Assembly (NCBI RefSeq): GCF_014235845.1
Contig: NZ_JACJUQ010000004.1
Location: 186,001-250,000, forward strand
Direction: 5' to 3'
Origin: Pontivivens nitratireducens
GTDB lineage: Bacteria > Pseudomonadota > Alphaproteobacteria > Rhodobacterales > Rhodobacteraceae
Length of the DNA: 64,000 bases
Shown here: piece by piece, positions 56,503 to 64,000 of the stretch
How positions within the stretch are numbered: position 1 is the first letter of the stretch
Layout of the letters: each line of letters begins with the position of its first letter
Notes under the pieces: model-generated
What the model was told of the DNA's origin: nothing
What the model saw: the letters and a program-made list of their open reading frames with translations, nothing else
Database searches by the model: none
Translations under genes and position numbers: made by a program

Positions 56503-56824
56503 CAATGGCTCTCCCGCGTTAGGGGCGGATATCCCGGCCCAGTAAAACAGTAGATCGGGGTCGGCGTTCCGGTGCGTCTGCATTACAGGATATAGCTTGG
56601 AATGGCTTCGGGTATACACCCAGCCCAACCAGCTTGACCGTGATGAGAACCCCACCCATCGGGCCGGGATAAGCGGATGATTGGCCCGCTTCGATCCGGC
56701 ACACGTGATGCTGTTCGACACCAGGTCGGCAACCCGGGTTCGGCAGCGACAACTAACGCGGAACGGAACCAATTCACGGCTGCGCTGTTACTTATACAAT
56801 CGCAACTGAACGGACGGACTGAAA
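56503..56824. other. Divergent intergenic region between the sugar operon and the small membrane protein
   Basis: This 322-base stretch has no supported gene. It must hold the promoters of both flanking units. A gtatac core within gggtatacaccc and a TATACA box in ttatacaat about 30 bases before the 56825 ATG are the only elements I can point to. The latter lacks a clear -35. No riboswitch is visible. Confidence 0.4.
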
Positions 56825-56989
56825 ATGGAATTCATTCTTGGAATTATCTGGCTCGGCCTCTGGCTCTGGGCACTGATCAAGATTCTCGGCTCGGGCGCAA
56901 GCACGGGCTCAAAGGTGCTCTGGGTTCTTCTGGTTCTGGTGTTGCCGGTCATCGGATTCATCATCTGGTTCTTTGCCGGACCAAAATGA
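56825..56989 (+). CDS. Small PLDc_N-like membrane protein (54 residues)
   Basis: The frame reads MEFILGIIWLGLWLWALIKIL, a short Gly/Ser turn, then KVLWVLLVLVLPVIGFIIWFF and ends AGPK. This is two hydrophobic helices with the L-P-x-x-G/W pattern typical of the PLDc_N domain (PF13396) found at the N-terminus of cardiolipin synthases and in many tiny standalone membrane proteins. The function of the standalone form is unknown. It is too short to rank as a default ORF, but the hydrophobic pattern and the terminator after it support it. Confidence 0.75.
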   Translation: MEFILGIIWLGLWLWALIKILGSGASTGSKVLWVLLVLVLPVIGFIIWFFAGPK

Positions 56990-57013
56990 CCTAGATCATA
57001 TACTTACGCTTGG

Positions 57014-57050
57014 CGCGGCAGGGGAAACCCTCGCCGCGTCTTTCGTTTTG
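57014..57050 (+). terminator. Probable rho-independent terminator after the small membrane protein
   Basis: cgcggc plus ggg (57014-57024) pairs with ccc plus gccgcg (57028-57038), with a small internal bulge, and is followed by a T-rich tctttcgtttt. It lies between this gene and the convergent cobO. Confidence 0.65.
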
Positions 57051-57054
57051 CGGC

Positions 57055-57666
57055 TCAGAACTCGACGCCGACCTGCGCCTTGATCCCGTCGCGGAACGGA
57101 TGCTTGATCAGCGACATCTCCGTCACCAGATCGGCGGCCTCGATCAGTTCGGGCTTTGCGTTGCGACCGGTCAGCAGAACATGGGTCATCTGCGGTTTTT
57201 GGGTCAGCAGGAATTCGACAACCTCGTTGATGTCCAGATAATCGTAGCGCAGCGCGATATTGATCTCATCCAGCATCACGAACTGGATATCGGGGTTCAG
57301 GATCAGCTCCTTCGCCTTGGCCCAGCCTGCTTCGGCCGCCGCGATGTCGCGCGCGCGGTCCTGTGTCTCCCAGGTGAACCCCTCACCCGAGACGATGAAC
57401 TGGCATTCGTCCGCGAAGCGTTCGCGCAGGAATGTCTTTTCACCCGTGTCCCAGTTGCCCTTGATGAATTGAACGACGGCGCAGGGCATTTCGTGCGCGA
57501 TGCATCGCATGATCATTCCGAAGCCGGAGGAAGACTTGCCCTTCCCCGGACCTGTATGGACCATGATCAGGCCCTTCTCCTCGGTCTTGGTCTGCATCAT
57601 CTTGTCACGCGCGGCCTTGATCTTGCGCATCTTCTCCGCATGGCGGGCGTCGGTGTCATCACTCAT
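57055..57666 (-). CDS. cobO: Cob(I)yrinic acid a,c-diamide adenosyltransferase
   Basis: The 203-residue CobA/CobO-type enzyme transfers adenosine from ATP to the cob(I)alt centre. It has the P-loop MVHTGPGKGKSSSGFGMIMR (residues about 35-54), then QFIKGNW and TGEKTFLRE, and WAKAKELILNPDIQFVMLDEINIALRY, with LTGRNAKPELIEAADLVTEM near the end. It is last in the cbiM-cobF-cobO unit and overlaps cobF by eight bases. Control by the upstream B12 riboswitch is expected. Confidence 0.94.
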   Translation of the reverse strand: MSDDTDARHAEKMRKIKAARDKMMQTKTEEKGLIMVHTGPGKGKSSSGFGMIMRCIAHEMPCAVVQFIKGNWDTGEKTFLRERFADECQFIVSGEGFTWETQDRARDIAAAEAGWAKAKELILNPDIQFVMLDEINIALRYDYLDINEVVEFLLTQKPQMTHVLLTGRNAKPELIEAADLVTEMSLIKHPFRDGIKAQVGVEF

Positions 57667-58432
57667 CGGTGTCTCCTCGCGGCGTCTGGCGACGCATCAG
57701 ATAAATATCCATGATCCAGCCGTGTTGTGCCCGGGCCGCGGCCCGTGCGGCCATGATCTGCGGTGCGGTCTCGGCCAGGGGGCCGGACAGGTTGATTTCC
57801 TGAATCATCCCGGCATAGCCAGACCACCAGATATGCACCCCCTCGGGCGGGATGGACTGAAAACTGCACTGCCCGTCCAGCATTACGGCCAGCGTGTCCA
57901 CGCCATCGGGCCAGCCGCTATCGCGCAACTGCCGCCCGGTGGTCACCGTGAACGGTGCGCCCAGATCGTTGATCGGAATGCGGTGCGCCGCTGTCAGCGC
58001 CTGAAGGCTGGTGATGCCGGGCACCACGCGCACCCTCAACGGCAGGATCTTCGCAACCCGCTCCGCAATCCGCAGCGTGCTGTCATAAAGCGAAGGATCG
58101 CCCCAGACCAGAAACGCGACCTTGCCCTGTGGCCCCAGGTTTTCGCGGATTTCCCGCACCCAGATCGCCGCAATCGCATCGTGCCAATCCACGACGCGAG
58201 CATGGTAATCCGGCGTCGCCTCGTCCCGTGTCGGCAGGTCGAAGGACACGACCCTCGTTCCTCCGGTCAGGACCGTATCGCAAATCTGCCGTCGGACCCG
58301 CGCCAGATCGGATTTGTCCTCGCCCTTGTCCGGGATCAGAATCAGATCCGCATCGTTCAGCAACCGGGTTGCCTGCAAGGTCACATGCTCAGGATTGCCG
58401 GTGCCGATACCGATCAGCATCAGGTCGATCAT
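57659..58432 (-). CDS. cobF: Precorrin-6A synthase (deacetylating)
   Basis: The 257-residue tetrapyrrole methylase-fold enzyme methylates C-1 of precorrin-5 and releases acetate in the aerobic cobalamin route. It starts with MIDLMLIGIGTGNPEHVTLQA and has ILIPDKGEDKSDLARVRR, a GDPSLYDST segment (SAM binding), and VVPGITSLQALTAAHRIP. The ATG at 58432 has an aagggg site. It lies 67 bases after cbiM, and the intervening bases hold no gene. Confidence 0.92.
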   Translation of the reverse strand: MIDLMLIGIGTGNPEHVTLQATRLLNDADLILIPDKGEDKSDLARVRRQICDTVLTGGTRVVSFDLPTRDEATPDYHARVVDWHDAIAAIWVREIRENLGPQGKVAFLVWGDPSLYDSTLRIAERVAKILPLRVRVVPGITSLQALTAAHRIPINDLGAPFTVTTGRQLRDSGWPDGVDTLAVMLDGQCSFQSIPPEGVHIWWSGYAGMIQEINLSGPLAETAPQIMAARAAARAQHGWIMDIYLMRRQTPRGDTDE

Positions 58433-58499
58433 CGCTGACCCCTTATGAAAAACGCGGCCCCCGTGCAGGGACCGCGTTCGCGTACTGGATGGGCTTGGA

Positions 58500-59168
58500 T
58501 CAGGCTGCGTTGTGCAGGCGCGGCGTGAACAGCTTGTTGTCGCGCATGGCCTTGGCACCGGCCAGCAATCCCAGATCAAGCAGCGGCTCGATCAGCACGA
58601 CCGTCATGTAGGCCGCACCGAACGCCATGACGGAGGATACATTCTCCACCCCGAAGCCTTGTCCATAGAACGCCCAGAACGCGACCCAGGCGACCGTGCC
58701 GCCCTGGAACGACGCGGACAGCGCCACGACCTGGCGGTAGCTCAAATCGACATAGGCGGTGCCCGGCGCGATAAGGCGGGCGGCGATCGCTTGCAGCGCG
58801 AACAGCGGCACCAGCAGTGTGGTGACGTTCATCGCGTATTGCGGCAGGTCGGTCGGCGCCAACAGCATACCTTGCAACAGCAGTCCAAGCGCGAGGCCGA
58901 TTGCAGCCGGTGCCGCGCCGAGGATCAGGAACAGGCTGGAACCGAGGATGAAGTGAACCTCGGACACGCCAACCGCGAAATGCGGCAGCACCTCGAAGAA
59001 CACGAAAACCGCGACCGTCGCGACCAGCGCCCGCGCGATCAGCGCCACGGGGCCGCTTTCCAGCAGCGTTTTCCAGGTCAGCTTCGCGGCATAAACACTC
59101 GCCCCTGCTGCGGTGGCATAGCTCAGTCCGATCTTGGCGCCATCAACGAGGCCCGGTTCGATATGCAT
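58500..59168 (-). CDS. CbiM-family cobalt transport permease (solo in this window)
   Basis: The 222-residue membrane protein with about six helices begins MHIEPGLVDGAKIGLSYATAAG, matching the CbiM energy-coupling-factor permease family. In CbiM/NikM proteins the N-terminal Met-His segment binds the metal, so the correct start is the ATG at 59168, with gaaagg nine bases upstream, rather than the ATG nine bases earlier. Further helices include GGTVAWVAFWAFYGQG. No CbiN, CbiQ or CbiO partner is adjacent. The B12 riboswitch lies directly upstream. Confidence 0.82.
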   Translation of the reverse strand: MHIEPGLVDGAKIGLSYATAAGASVYAAKLTWKTLLESGPVALIARALVATVAVFVFFEVLPHFAVGVSEVHFILGSSLFLILGAAPAAIGLALGLLLQGMLLAPTDLPQYAMNVTTLLVPLFALQAIAARLIAPGTAYVDLSYRQVVALSASFQGGTVAWVAFWAFYGQGFGVENVSSVMAFGAAYMTVVLIEPLLDLGLLAGAKAMRDNKLFTPRLHNAA

Positions 59169-59260
59169 GTAGTTCATCCTTTCAAGACCGTCTCACCCGA
59201 CGGCGTTTCAGTGCTGGGCCGTGGCCCGGTTTAGCGCCCCCCGGTTCGCCTTGCGAGGGG

Positions 59261-59450
59261 GATGACGGCAGGTCTCCTGACTTGCGGGTCAACATCCGTC
59301 CGAACCTTCCCAGCCCGGGGGCCAGTGGCATTCATCGAACGGACTCTCCGCCTACAGTTGCGGGGGCAGTCCCGGTATTGGCGTGGCTTCGGCACACCGC
59401 ACCGTGTTCCCTTTTGATCCCGACATCGTGATATCGCCGGGAACCGTCCC
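59261..59450 (-). ncRNA. Cobalamin riboswitch (AdoCbl class)
   Basis: Read on the minus strand, the element contains the hallmarks of the cobalamin riboswitch in order: agggaacacggtgc, ggtgtgccgaagcc, tgcccccgcaactgtag, the B12 box gccactgg (within 59321-59331), gggaagg, and the 3' end acccgcaagtcaggagacctgcc. A P1 helix can form between 59444-59448 (ccgtc) and 59264-59268 (gacgg). It lies 30 bases after cobA and about 90 bases before cbiM on the same strand. High cobalamin should turn off cbiM-cobF-cobO, by hiding a start or a terminator. Confidence 0.95.
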
Positions 59451-59479
59451 TTTCAGTTGCCATGCTGCAAAGCCGTGTG

Positions 59480-60205
59480 TCAATCGTCGCCTTGGGCCAA
59501 TGCCCCGAAAAGGATCAGCGCGGGCGTGGTGCTGCTGGTGGCCTCCAGCCGGGTTGCCAGTGCCGCGACACTCATCCGCTCGACGCTCTGCTCCGGTGTG
59601 CTGACGGCATGGGCCAGCAGCGCGGGCGTGTCGTCGGGCAGACCGGCATCCATCAATTGACGCGCCAGTTTTGGCCATGTCCGCTTGCCCATGTAGACGA
59701 CGGTTGTGGCCTGCGGATCGGCGAGGGCGGACATGTTGATATCTTCGGGCAGTGCGCCCGCGATGTCGTGGCCGGTGATGAACTGCACCCGCCGGGCGAC
59801 CAGTCTGCGCGTCAACGGAATACCGACCGCCGCCGCCGCGGCGGAGGCTGAGGTGACACCTGGAATGATCTCGTACTTTATCGCTGCGGCTCGCAACGCC
59901 GTCAGTTCTTCCTCCAACCGGCCAAAGATGCCCGCATCGCCGGATTTCAAGCGCACGACATGCTGGCCCGCCATGGCGTAGTCCACCAGCAGACGGCTGA
60001 CGTGATCCTGCGAGGGTGAGGCCCGCCCTGCCCGCTTTCCGACGCCCACCAGATCAGCATCCTTGCGCGCATGATCCAGAATCGGCCCGGCGGACAGGTC
60101 GTCGAACAGGATCGCGTCTGCCTTGCCCAACCGGTCCACTGCCTTGAGCGTCAGGAGGTCCGGGTCGCCGGGACCGGAGGATACGAAGCTGACGAAACCG
60201 CTCAT
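59480..60205 (-). CDS. cobA: Uroporphyrinogen-III C-methyltransferase
   Basis: The 241-residue SUMT enzyme methylates uroporphyrinogen III at C-2 and C-7 to give precorrin-2, the branch point to cobalamin and siroheme. The motifs are VSSGPGDPDLLTLKA (residues about 8-22), VGVGKRAGRASPSQ (about 53-66), VVRLKSGDAGIFGRLEEEL (about 83-101), IIPGVTSASAAAAAVGIPLTRR-type text near 117-138 and VVYMGKRTW. It has no siroheme synthase fusion. It overlaps cobB by four bases (ATGA). Confidence 0.95.
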   Translation of the reverse strand: MSGFVSFVSSGPGDPDLLTLKAVDRLGKADAILFDDLSAGPILDHARKDADLVGVGKRAGRASPSQDHVSRLLVDYAMAGQHVVRLKSGDAGIFGRLEEELTALRAAAIKYEIIPGVTSASAAAAAVGIPLTRRLVARRVQFITGHDIAGALPEDINMSALADPQATTVVYMGKRTWPKLARQLMDAGLPDDTPALLAHAVSTPEQSVERMSVAALATRLEATSSTTPALILFGALAQGDD

Positions 60206-61497
60206 GTCCCCTCCGCCGTGATCAGGTGAAAGAACGTACCGGTGGCATGGTCGCGGCGCGATCCGGTCTCAACCATCGGTTGACCGTTCGCATCGGTCAC
60301 ATCTGCGAGGGGGGCGTCGGGCTGCTCCAGAATCGAGGAATAGTGAAACTCGTGCCCGCGCAACCGCTGCCCGTCGGGCAATGTCGCCATGCGATAGCCC
60401 AGATGCATCTTGCGCTTCTCATACGAGGTGACGAGGCCGAGCAGCCCGGCCATCTCGTGCCGCACCCCGTCCTTGTCGATCAACGCTTGGCCCATCGCCA
60501 TGTAGCCACCGCATTCACCATGCACCGGCCCTGTCCGGGCGAAGTCACGCAAACCCTTCAGATAGGTCCGCGCCGCCGCGATCCGTCCGGCGTGAAGCTC
60601 GGGATAGCCGCCGGGCATCCACACGACATCCGCGCTCGGGTCGGGCGCCTGATCGGCAAGGGGTGAGAACGGCAGGATCTCGGCCCCTGCGGCGCGCCAG
60701 CCATCCTGAATATGGGGATAGACAAAGGAAAACGCCGCATCCTGCGCCAGCGCTATCCGCTGACCGGGCGGAACGACAGCCGCCAGGGGCGCAGCCTCGG
60801 GCATCGGATTGCTCCGCGCCGCCGCCCGCAGCGCCTGCAAATCGAGATTGCCGCGAATGAACGTCGCCGCATCGTTCAGCAAGGTGTCGATGCCCTCATG
60901 CTCCAACGCCTGGACAAGGCCGAGGTGACGCTCCGGCATCTCGGTGTGGCTGTTGCGGGGCAACGCGCCGAAGACCTCGATCCCGGCGGCCTCCATCCCC
61001 TCGCGGATCAGGCGTTCGTGCCGGGGGCTGGCCACCCGGTTCAGCACCACGCCCGCGAACGGCATGTCCGGGCGCAGGTCGCGAAAGCCCAGCGCCGTCG
61101 CTGCCGCCGATTGCGCCTGTCCCGACACGTCGATCACCAGAACCACCGGCCAGCCGTTGCGGGTGGCCATGTCCGCACTGGCACCGGTGCCGGATCGCCC
61201 GTTCAGCGGCACACCGTCGAACAATCCCATGGAGCCCTCAGCCAGCACCAGATCGGCACCTGCTGCGCGCGCGCTCAACCCGTCCAGCAAATTGGCATCC
61301 ATCGACCACGTGTCGAGGTTATAGGACGGTCGCCCCGACGCCGCGTGGTGAAACGCCGGGTCGATATAATCCGGCCCGCTCTTGAACGCCTGCACGGTCA
61401 GTCCCGCATCGCGGTAGGCGCGCAGCAAGCCCAGCATCAGCGTCGTCTTGCCCGTCCCCGACGCGGGGGCGGAGATCATCAGACCCGGCTGCATCAT
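60202..61497 (-). CDS. cobB: Cobyrinate/hydrogenobyrinate a,c-diamide synthase
   Basis: The 431-residue amidotransferase amidates the a and c side chains. It has an N-terminal ATP-binding domain with [20 protein letters not shown] (P-loop, residues about 6-25) and [21 protein letters not shown], and a C-terminal class I glutaminase domain with [11 protein letters not shown] (about 293-303), the nucleophile in [12 protein letters not shown] and the HEFHYS histidine. CobB of the aerobic route uses hydrogenobyrinate. It overlaps cobM and cobA by four bases each. Confidence 0.95.
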   Translation of the reverse strand: MMQPGLMISAPASGTGKTTLMLGLLRAYRDAGLTVQAFKSGPDYIDPAFHHAASGRPSYNLDTWSMDANLLDGLSARAAGADLVLAEGSMGLFDGVPLNGRSGTGASADMATRNGWPVVLVIDVSGQAQSAAATALGFRDLRPDMPFAGVVLNRVASPRHERLIREGMEAAGIEVFGALPRNSHTEMPERHLGLVQALEHEGIDTLLNDAATFIRGNLDLQALRAAARSNPMPEAAPLAAVVPPGQRIALAQDAAFSFVYPHIQDGWRAAGAEILPFSPLADQAPDPSADVVWMPGGYPELHAGRIAAARTYLKGLRDFARTGPVHGECGGYMAMGQALIDKDGVRHEMAGLLGLVTSYEKRKMHLGYRMATLPDGQRLRGHEFHYSSILEQPDAPLADVTDANGQPMVETGSRRDHATGTFFHLITAEGT

Positions 61498-62279
61498 TCC
61501 GTCCCTTCGGGGAACCGTGGCCGGGTCCCGACAGGCCGGAACCGGCGGTCGTAATCGCCGGCGTAAAGCTGGCTTTCGTCGAAGCCTTCGGCGGCCAGCG
61601 CCGGACCGACGAGGATCAGCGCGGTGCGCGCCACCTCCTCACCCACCGATGCCTCGATATTGCCCAGCGTCGCGCGCACGACCCGTTGATCGGGCCAGCT
61701 GGCGCGCCAGACCACCGCCACCGGACAGTCAGGGCCGTAGTGAGGGGTCAACTCCTCCACCACACGCGACAAGACATGCACCGACAGGTGGATCGCCAGC
61801 GTCGCGCCGGTCTGCGCGAAATTTTCCAGCGTCTCGCCGGAGGGCATCGCGCTCGCTCGGCCCGAGGTGCGCGTCAGCACGACCGATTGCGCCACGCCGG
61901 GCAGCGTCAGCTCATTTTCCAACACCGCAGCCGCAGCCGAGAACGCCGGAACCCCCGGTGTCACGTCATAGGGAATGTCCAGCGCGCACAGCCGGCGCAA
62001 CTGCTCACCCATGGCCGACCAGATCGACAGGTCGCCCGAATGCAGCCGCACCACGTCCAGCCCCTGCGCGTGAGCCGAGGATATTTCCGCGATGATCTCA
62101 TCCAACGACATCGGCGCGGTGTTCACGATCCGCGCGCCCTCGGGGCAATGCTCCAGCAAGGCCGCGGGCACCAGCGATCCGGCATACAGGCACACCGGGC
62201 AGGCCGCGATCAGGTCGCGCCCGCGCAAGGTAATCAGATCGGCGGCCCCCGGCCCCGCGCCTACGAAATGTACGGTCAT
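61494..62279 (-). CDS. cobM: Precorrin-4 C11-methyltransferase
   Basis: The 261-residue tetrapyrrole methylase adds the C-11 methyl. The family segments are [31 protein letters not shown] (residues about 28-37), [47 protein letters not shown]-type text (about 105-129), and the late [11 protein letters not shown]. It overlaps cobE and cobB by four bases. Confidence 0.95.
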   Translation of the reverse strand: MTVHFVGAGPGAADLITLRGRDLIAACPVCLYAGSLVPAALLEHCPEGARIVNTAPMSLDEIIAEISSAHAQGLDVVRLHSGDLSIWSAMGEQLRRLCALDIPYDVTPGVPAFSAAAAVLENELTLPGVAQSVVLTRTSGRASAMPSGETLENFAQTGATLAIHLSVHVLSRVVEELTPHYGPDCPVAVVWRASWPDQRVVRATLGNIEASVGEEVARTALILVGPALAAEGFDESQLYAGDYDRRFRPVGTRPRFPEGTE

Positions 62280-62620
62280 CCATCCTGTCCTTCCGCTATG
62301 GCGGCAGTTGCCATGCCATCCGACGATATCCGCCGGGTTACTATCAGGCGCGCCTGCGGTCCAGCCGCGACCAGCGCCGTTGCCTCCGCCAGGGAGCCTG
62401 TTCCGAATTCGGCCAGCACCCGGGCGGAGGTCGTCGAGGTCTCCACCCCTGCCAGTGCAGCCCGTGCCACCCCGATCACCGGCAGACCGGGGATCAGGTC
62501 GCGCAGGGCCTCCGCCTTGCGGTCCAGCGTGGCCAGGGCATCCACCTGCGCATTGCCCAGAACGTCATGGATCGCGGCGGCGGTGGCCTCGGCACGAAAT
62601 CCGATTCCCGCAACTTTCAT
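62276..62620 (-). CDS. cobE: Cobalamin biosynthesis protein CobE (CbiG C-terminal type)
   Basis: The 114-residue protein matches CobE/Cbi[21 protein letters not shown] at the N-terminus, then [22 protein letters not shown] with [24 protein letters not shown]. CobE is tied to precorrin processing in the aerobic pathway, with its exact role not settled. It lies one base after cobL and overlaps cobM by four, so the run is tightly coupled. Confidence 0.88.
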   Translation of the reverse strand: MKVAGIGFRAEATAAAIHDVLGNAQVDALATLDRKAEALRDLIPGLPVIGVARAALAGVETSTTSARVLAEFGTGSLAEATALVAAGPQARLIVTRRISSDGMATAAIAEGQDG

Positions 62621-62621
62621 C

Positions 62622-63812
62622 CTATGATATTCCTTTCACGACGCTCCACTGCGTGACGGGACGCGCGGCGATCCAGCCGCGCATCCGCCCCAGCGGTTCG
62701 GCCTCAGCGATGGAAACCTGCATCAACCGCCCCCCGTGATTGGCGTGCCAGCCAGCCAGCAAGGCCTCCGTTTCCAGAGTGACGCCGTTCATCAGCAGGC
62801 GCGCGCCCGTCGGCATCGCGTCCCAGACGGCTTGCAACATCGCCTCACCCGCGCCGCCGCCGATGAACACGGCATCGGGCGTGGGCAGTGCCGCCAACCC
62901 TGCGGGCAGCCGCGCGGTGGTCACGCCGATCCGATGATCCAGTCCGAACCGTGCCGCGTTCGCGACGATGTTTTTCGCGCGGTCCGCCCGCATTTCCACC
63001 GCCGAGGCGCTGCCGCCCCCCGCCAGACACCACTCCACACTGATGGAGCCGGATCCCGCCCCCAGATCCCACAAATGTTCCCCCGCACGGGGCGTCAGGG
63101 TCGAAAGGGTCAACGCCCGGATCGGTTGCTTGGTGATCTGACCGTCGCTTTGGAACAGATCGTCGGGCAGGCCGCAGGTGCGCGGCAGGCCGCGCCCACG
63201 CGCCTCAACCGCCACCATAACGGGCGCCCGTACATCCGTCAGATCGAAGGCCTGCGCCGTGCAGGAGCGTACACGTTGCTTCGGACCGCCCATCGCCTCC
63301 GCCACGATAACGCGCGAGGCGCCGAAGCCTGCTTCGCACAGATAGGCCACCAGCTCCGCCGGGGCCGCGCCATCGCGCATCGTGCAGATCAGCCGCGCGC
63401 CGTCCTGCAACACGGGCCGCAAACGCGCCATCGGGGCCGCGTGCAGGCCGATGCATTGCACCGCCTCCATCCGCCAGCCCAGCGCCGCCGCGACCAGTGC
63501 GAAGGTGGACGGCGCGGGATGCGCGACCCATGCGCCGGGGGGCAAGGCCTCCGCCAGCATCGCCCCGGCCCCGAACCAGAACGGGTCGCCCGAGGCCAGT
63601 ACGACCACCCGCCGATCCTGATGCGCCAGGACCGGCGCGATCGAAAACGGCACCGGCCACGCCGCGCCCCGGGCCCCGGCATCCACCAATTCCAGATGTC
63701 GCGGCCCGCCGAATATGATATCGGCTGCGTCCAGGGCCCGAAGGCTCGCCGCGCTCAACCCGTCGCGACCGTCTTCGCCCAATCCGATGATCGTGATGCG
63801 GGGATCAGACAT
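62622..63812 (-). CDS. cobL: Precorrin-6Y C5,15-methyltransferase (decarboxylating)
   Basis: The 396-residue fusion of CbiE- and CbiT-type domains methylates C-5 and C-15 and removes the C-12 acetate carboxyl. The N-terminal CbiE half has ITIIGLGEDGRDGLS, VLASGDPFWFGAG and HPAPSTFALVAAALGW. The C-terminal CbiT half (from about residue 225) has LGAGSGSISVEWCL and VFIGGGAGEAML. The ATG at 63812 has a caggag site eight bases upstream, inside cobK. Its start codon overlaps the divergent cobK start. Confidence 0.94.
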   Translation of the reverse strand: MSDPRITIIGLGEDGRDGLSAASLRALDAADIIFGGPRHLELVDAGARGAAWPVPFSIAPVLAHQDRRVVVLASGDPFWFGAGAMLAEALPPGAWVAHPAPSTFALVAAALGWRMEAVQCIGLHAAPMARLRPVLQDGARLICTMRDGAAPAELVAYLCEAGFGASRVIVAEAMGGPKQRVRSCTAQAFDLTDVRAPVMVAVEARGRGLPRTCGLPDDLFQSDGQITKQPIRALTLSTLTPRAGEHLWDLGAGSGSISVEWCLAGGGSASAVEMRADRAKNIVANAARFGLDHRIGVTTARLPAGLAALPTPDAVFIGGGAGEAMLQAVWDAMPTGARLLMNGVTLETEALLAGWHANHGGRLMQVSIAEAEPLGRMRGWIAARPVTQWSVVKGIS

Positions 63813-64000
63813 GCGCGTACTCCTGCTCGGCGGCACGACCGAGGCCAACCGCATGGCGCAAGCCCTGCACGCGGCGAAGATCGACGCCGTCTATTCCTAT
63901 GCGGGGCGCACGCGCCATCCTGTCCGCCAACCGATCCCGACCCGTACAGGCGGCTTCGGCGGCATCAACGGTTTGCGCGCCTATCTGGCATCCGAGCGTA
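63811..64000 (+). CDS. cobK: Precorrin-6A reductase, N-terminal part (cut by window end)
   Basis: The frame opens MRVLLLGGTTEANRMAQALH, then VYSYAGRTRHP and PTRTGGFGGINGL, which match the N-terminal dinucleotide-binding half of CobK/CbiJ. It reduces precorrin-6A to 6B with NADPH. It runs off the window end after 63 codons. The start overlaps that of divergent cobL; a gggatc sequence inside cobL is the only candidate ribosome binding site. Confidence 0.9.
   Translation, partial: MRVLLLGGTTEANRMAQALHAAKIDAVYSYAGRTRHPVRQPIPTRTGGFGGINGLRAYLASER

Overview
The window is a GC-rich chromosomal segment of an alphaproteobacterium, most likely a Rhodobacterales/Roseobacter-type organism. This rests on gene content: the MipZ division-site ATPase, the DUF1013 regulator TrcR, a granule-associated phasin, an ffh-chorismate mutase-rpsP-rimM-trmD-rplS-rpmE ribosomal run, and the aerobic (Cob-type) cobalamin pathway. 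There are no recognisable insertion sequences, prophages or CRISPR arrays. Most of the window is core chromosome with small accessory modules between conserved runs.

Layout. 1-690: C-terminal part of a sensor histidine kinase, then a tRNA-Arg(ACG). 777-1800: visibly AT-richer stretch with a YoaK/DUF1275 membrane protein. 1858-3640: luciferase-domain protein plus extradiol dioxygenase, divergent from an HxlR regulator with a palindromic operator candidate. 3834-8683: TetR regulator, RND adaptor and RND pump, closed by a terminator. 8839-13470: ABC ATPase, FtsX-type permease, AttH/lipocalin-like exported protein and PNPOx-like protein, tightly coupled. 13474-19925: housekeeping (lipoprotein, thiamine pyrophosphokinase, CreA, NAD kinase, RecJ, homoserine dehydrogenase). 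19956-23746: TrhO and an orphan TadG-like exported protein. 23912-30250: SRP/ribosomal run carrying bluB (B12 lower ligand synthesis) and a membrane protein. 30267-36873: MipZ, DD-carboxypeptidase, phasin, ClpS, an rRNA methyltransferase, a nuclease and an acyl-CoA synthetase. 36999-43506: SDR, FolC/AccD, aminotransferase, quinone oxidoreductase, RNase T2, TrcR. 43625-53339: GGDEF-EAL protein, YidC-MOSC-acetyltransferase-YihA-ArgB-phosphatase run, a small unknown gene and a CPA2 antiporter. 53435-56502: De Ley-Doudoroff-type galactose operon. 56825-64000: a 54-residue membrane protein and a cobalamin cluster (cobO, cobF, cbiM, B12 riboswitch, cobA, cobB, cobM, cobE, cobL, start of cobK).

How the genes fit together. 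The cobalamin genes encode steps from uroporphyrinogen III (CobA) through corrin methylations (CobM, CobF, CobL), precorrin-6A reduction (CobK), a,c-diamidation (CobB) and adenosylation (CobO), with cobalt uptake (CbiM). The riboswitch sits inside the run, about 30 bases after cobA, so it should control only cbiM-cobF-cobO. BluB, the dimethylbenzimidazole synthase, lies 30 kb away inside the ribosomal operon. The sugar operon encodes a dehydrogenase, lactonase, kinase and aldolase but no galactonate dehydratase.

Nothing here is a clearly new large system. The points most worth a second look are the cobL/cobK divergent pair whose start codons physically overlap, the intercistronic B12 riboswitch with a solo CbiM, bluB and a 16-codon double-overlap ORF in the ribosomal operon, a GGDEF-EAL protein that keeps GGDEF but has lost its metal-binding aspartate, an SDR lacking the catalytic lysine, and the orphan TadG-like protein with an unrecognised 800-residue exported region.
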